Assembly: GCA_004357505.1 (NCBI GenBank)
Contig: SMWC01000111.1
Coordinates: 1 to 5,837 of the forward strand
Length of the DNA: 5,837 nt
Direction of reading: 5' to 3'
DNA from: Gammaproteobacteria bacterium
Lineage (GTDB): Bacteria; Pseudomonadota; Gammaproteobacteria; Steroidobacterales; Rariloculaceae
A program made the translations under genes and the position numbers. The notes below the pieces were generated by a model that was not told the DNA's origin, ran no database searches, and saw only the letters and a list, made by a program, of their open reading frames with translations. This document shows, one piece after another, positions 5,741-5,837 of the stretch; within the stretch, counting starts at the first letter, position 1; every line of letters starts with the position of its first letter.

Positions 5741-5747
5741 GAGGAGG
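5741..5747 (+). promoter_or_regulatory. Strong ribosome binding site before a GTG start
   Basis: GAGGAGG ends 4 nt before GTG 5752. It is the strongest Shine-Dalgarno in the window and makes the GTG the likely start rather than the out-of-frame ATG at 5769. Confidence 0.8.
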
Positions 5748-5751
5748 TACC

Positions 5752-5837
5752 GTGAGAGAAATAACACGATGGTGGACTGGTGGTGCCGCATGTCTTGCGC
5801 TAAGTTTTGCGAACGCAGCAACGACGGGTCCCGATGC
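5752..5837 (+). CDS. N-terminus of an exported protein (cut by window edge)
   Basis: Only 28 full codons are present. They encode a Sec-type signal peptide: start MREITRWW with two arginines, a moderately hydrophobic core GGAACLALSF (10-19), and a signal peptidase I site of AxA type, ANA|A after residue 22, followed by TTGPDA. Cys14 is in the core without a proper lipobox around it, so I favour a soluble periplasmic or secreted product over a lipoprotein. The strong ribosome binding site predicts good expression. The mature protein lies outside the window and cannot be identified. Confidence 0.75.
   Translation, partial: MREITRWWTGGAACLALSFANAATTGPD

Larger units (their letters stand above)
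5440..5751 (+). other. Stretch of about 310 bases without a confident gene
   Basis: Apart from the doubtful proline-rich frame to 5639, this stretch holds a small GC-rich hairpin (CCGGG 5500-5504 with CCCGG 5510-5514, no T-run) and the upstream control region of the last gene. Other frames here, including a TTG-started plus frame and two minus-strand frames, lack start signals and recognisable features. No RNA gene was seen. Confidence 0.5.

Noticed and set aside
5464..5742. 92-codon plus frame from a TTG at 5464
   Set aside because: It has no ribosome binding site, runs through the promoter region of the last gene to within 10 nt of its start codon, and has irregular composition.
1..5837. 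Mobile elements, CRISPR arrays, tRNA or rRNA genes, defence systems
   Set aside because: I looked for terminal inverted repeats, spaced direct repeats, cloverleaf-like sequence and transposase, recombinase or nuclease motifs and saw none.

Overview
The window reads like chromosomal DNA of a free-living Gram-negative, probably gammaproteobacterial, organism of moderately high GC. The grounds are two lipoprotein signal peptides with classical lipoboxes and outer-membrane-type +2 residues, E. coli-like promoter and Shine-Dalgarno elements, a c-type cytochrome/FG-GAP protein, and gene families I associate with marine and soil Gammaproteobacteria. The taxonomic call is inference. I see no phage, insertion sequence, CRISPR array, tRNA or rRNA.

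Layout. (1) Positions 1-1412, minus strand: a large gene, cut by the left edge, for a membrane-anchored protein with one CxxCH haem-binding site followed by at least four FG-GAP/VCBS-type calcium-binding repeats. Every plus-strand ORF over this stretch is a shadow of it. (2) 1413-1717: a divergent intergenic region with a plausible sigma-70 promoter for the minus-strand gene, a 7-bp inverted repeat that could mask its ribosome binding site, and an overlapping 25-codon upstream ORF. (3) 1718-3065, plus strand: two lipoprotein genes of unknown function that overlap by 41 nt and must be translated together. (4) 3066-3180: a GNRA-loop hairpin and a good -35/-10 pair. (5) 3181-4668: a two-domain AAA+ ATPase of the Ycf46 type with all catalytic motifs. 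(6) 4772-5071: a small two-helix membrane protein. (7) 5072-5145: a perfect TATAAT inside a 13-bp palindrome at the end of a 9-bp iteration. (8) 5146-5639: one or two small, low-complexity ORFs of doubtful status, possibly one gene broken by a frameshift. (9) From 5752: the GTG start and signal peptide of an exported protein that runs off the right edge, with a strong ribosome binding site and an extended -10 promoter upstream.

How the genes may work together. The two lipoproteins are probably one functional unit at the outer membrane. The Ycf46-type ATPase is cytosolic, has its own promoter and is followed by a small inner-membrane protein. This pairing is suggestive, but nothing in the sequence proves a joint role. 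Both window edges cut genes, so the full size of the cytochrome/FG-GAP protein and the identity of the last exported protein cannot be settled here.
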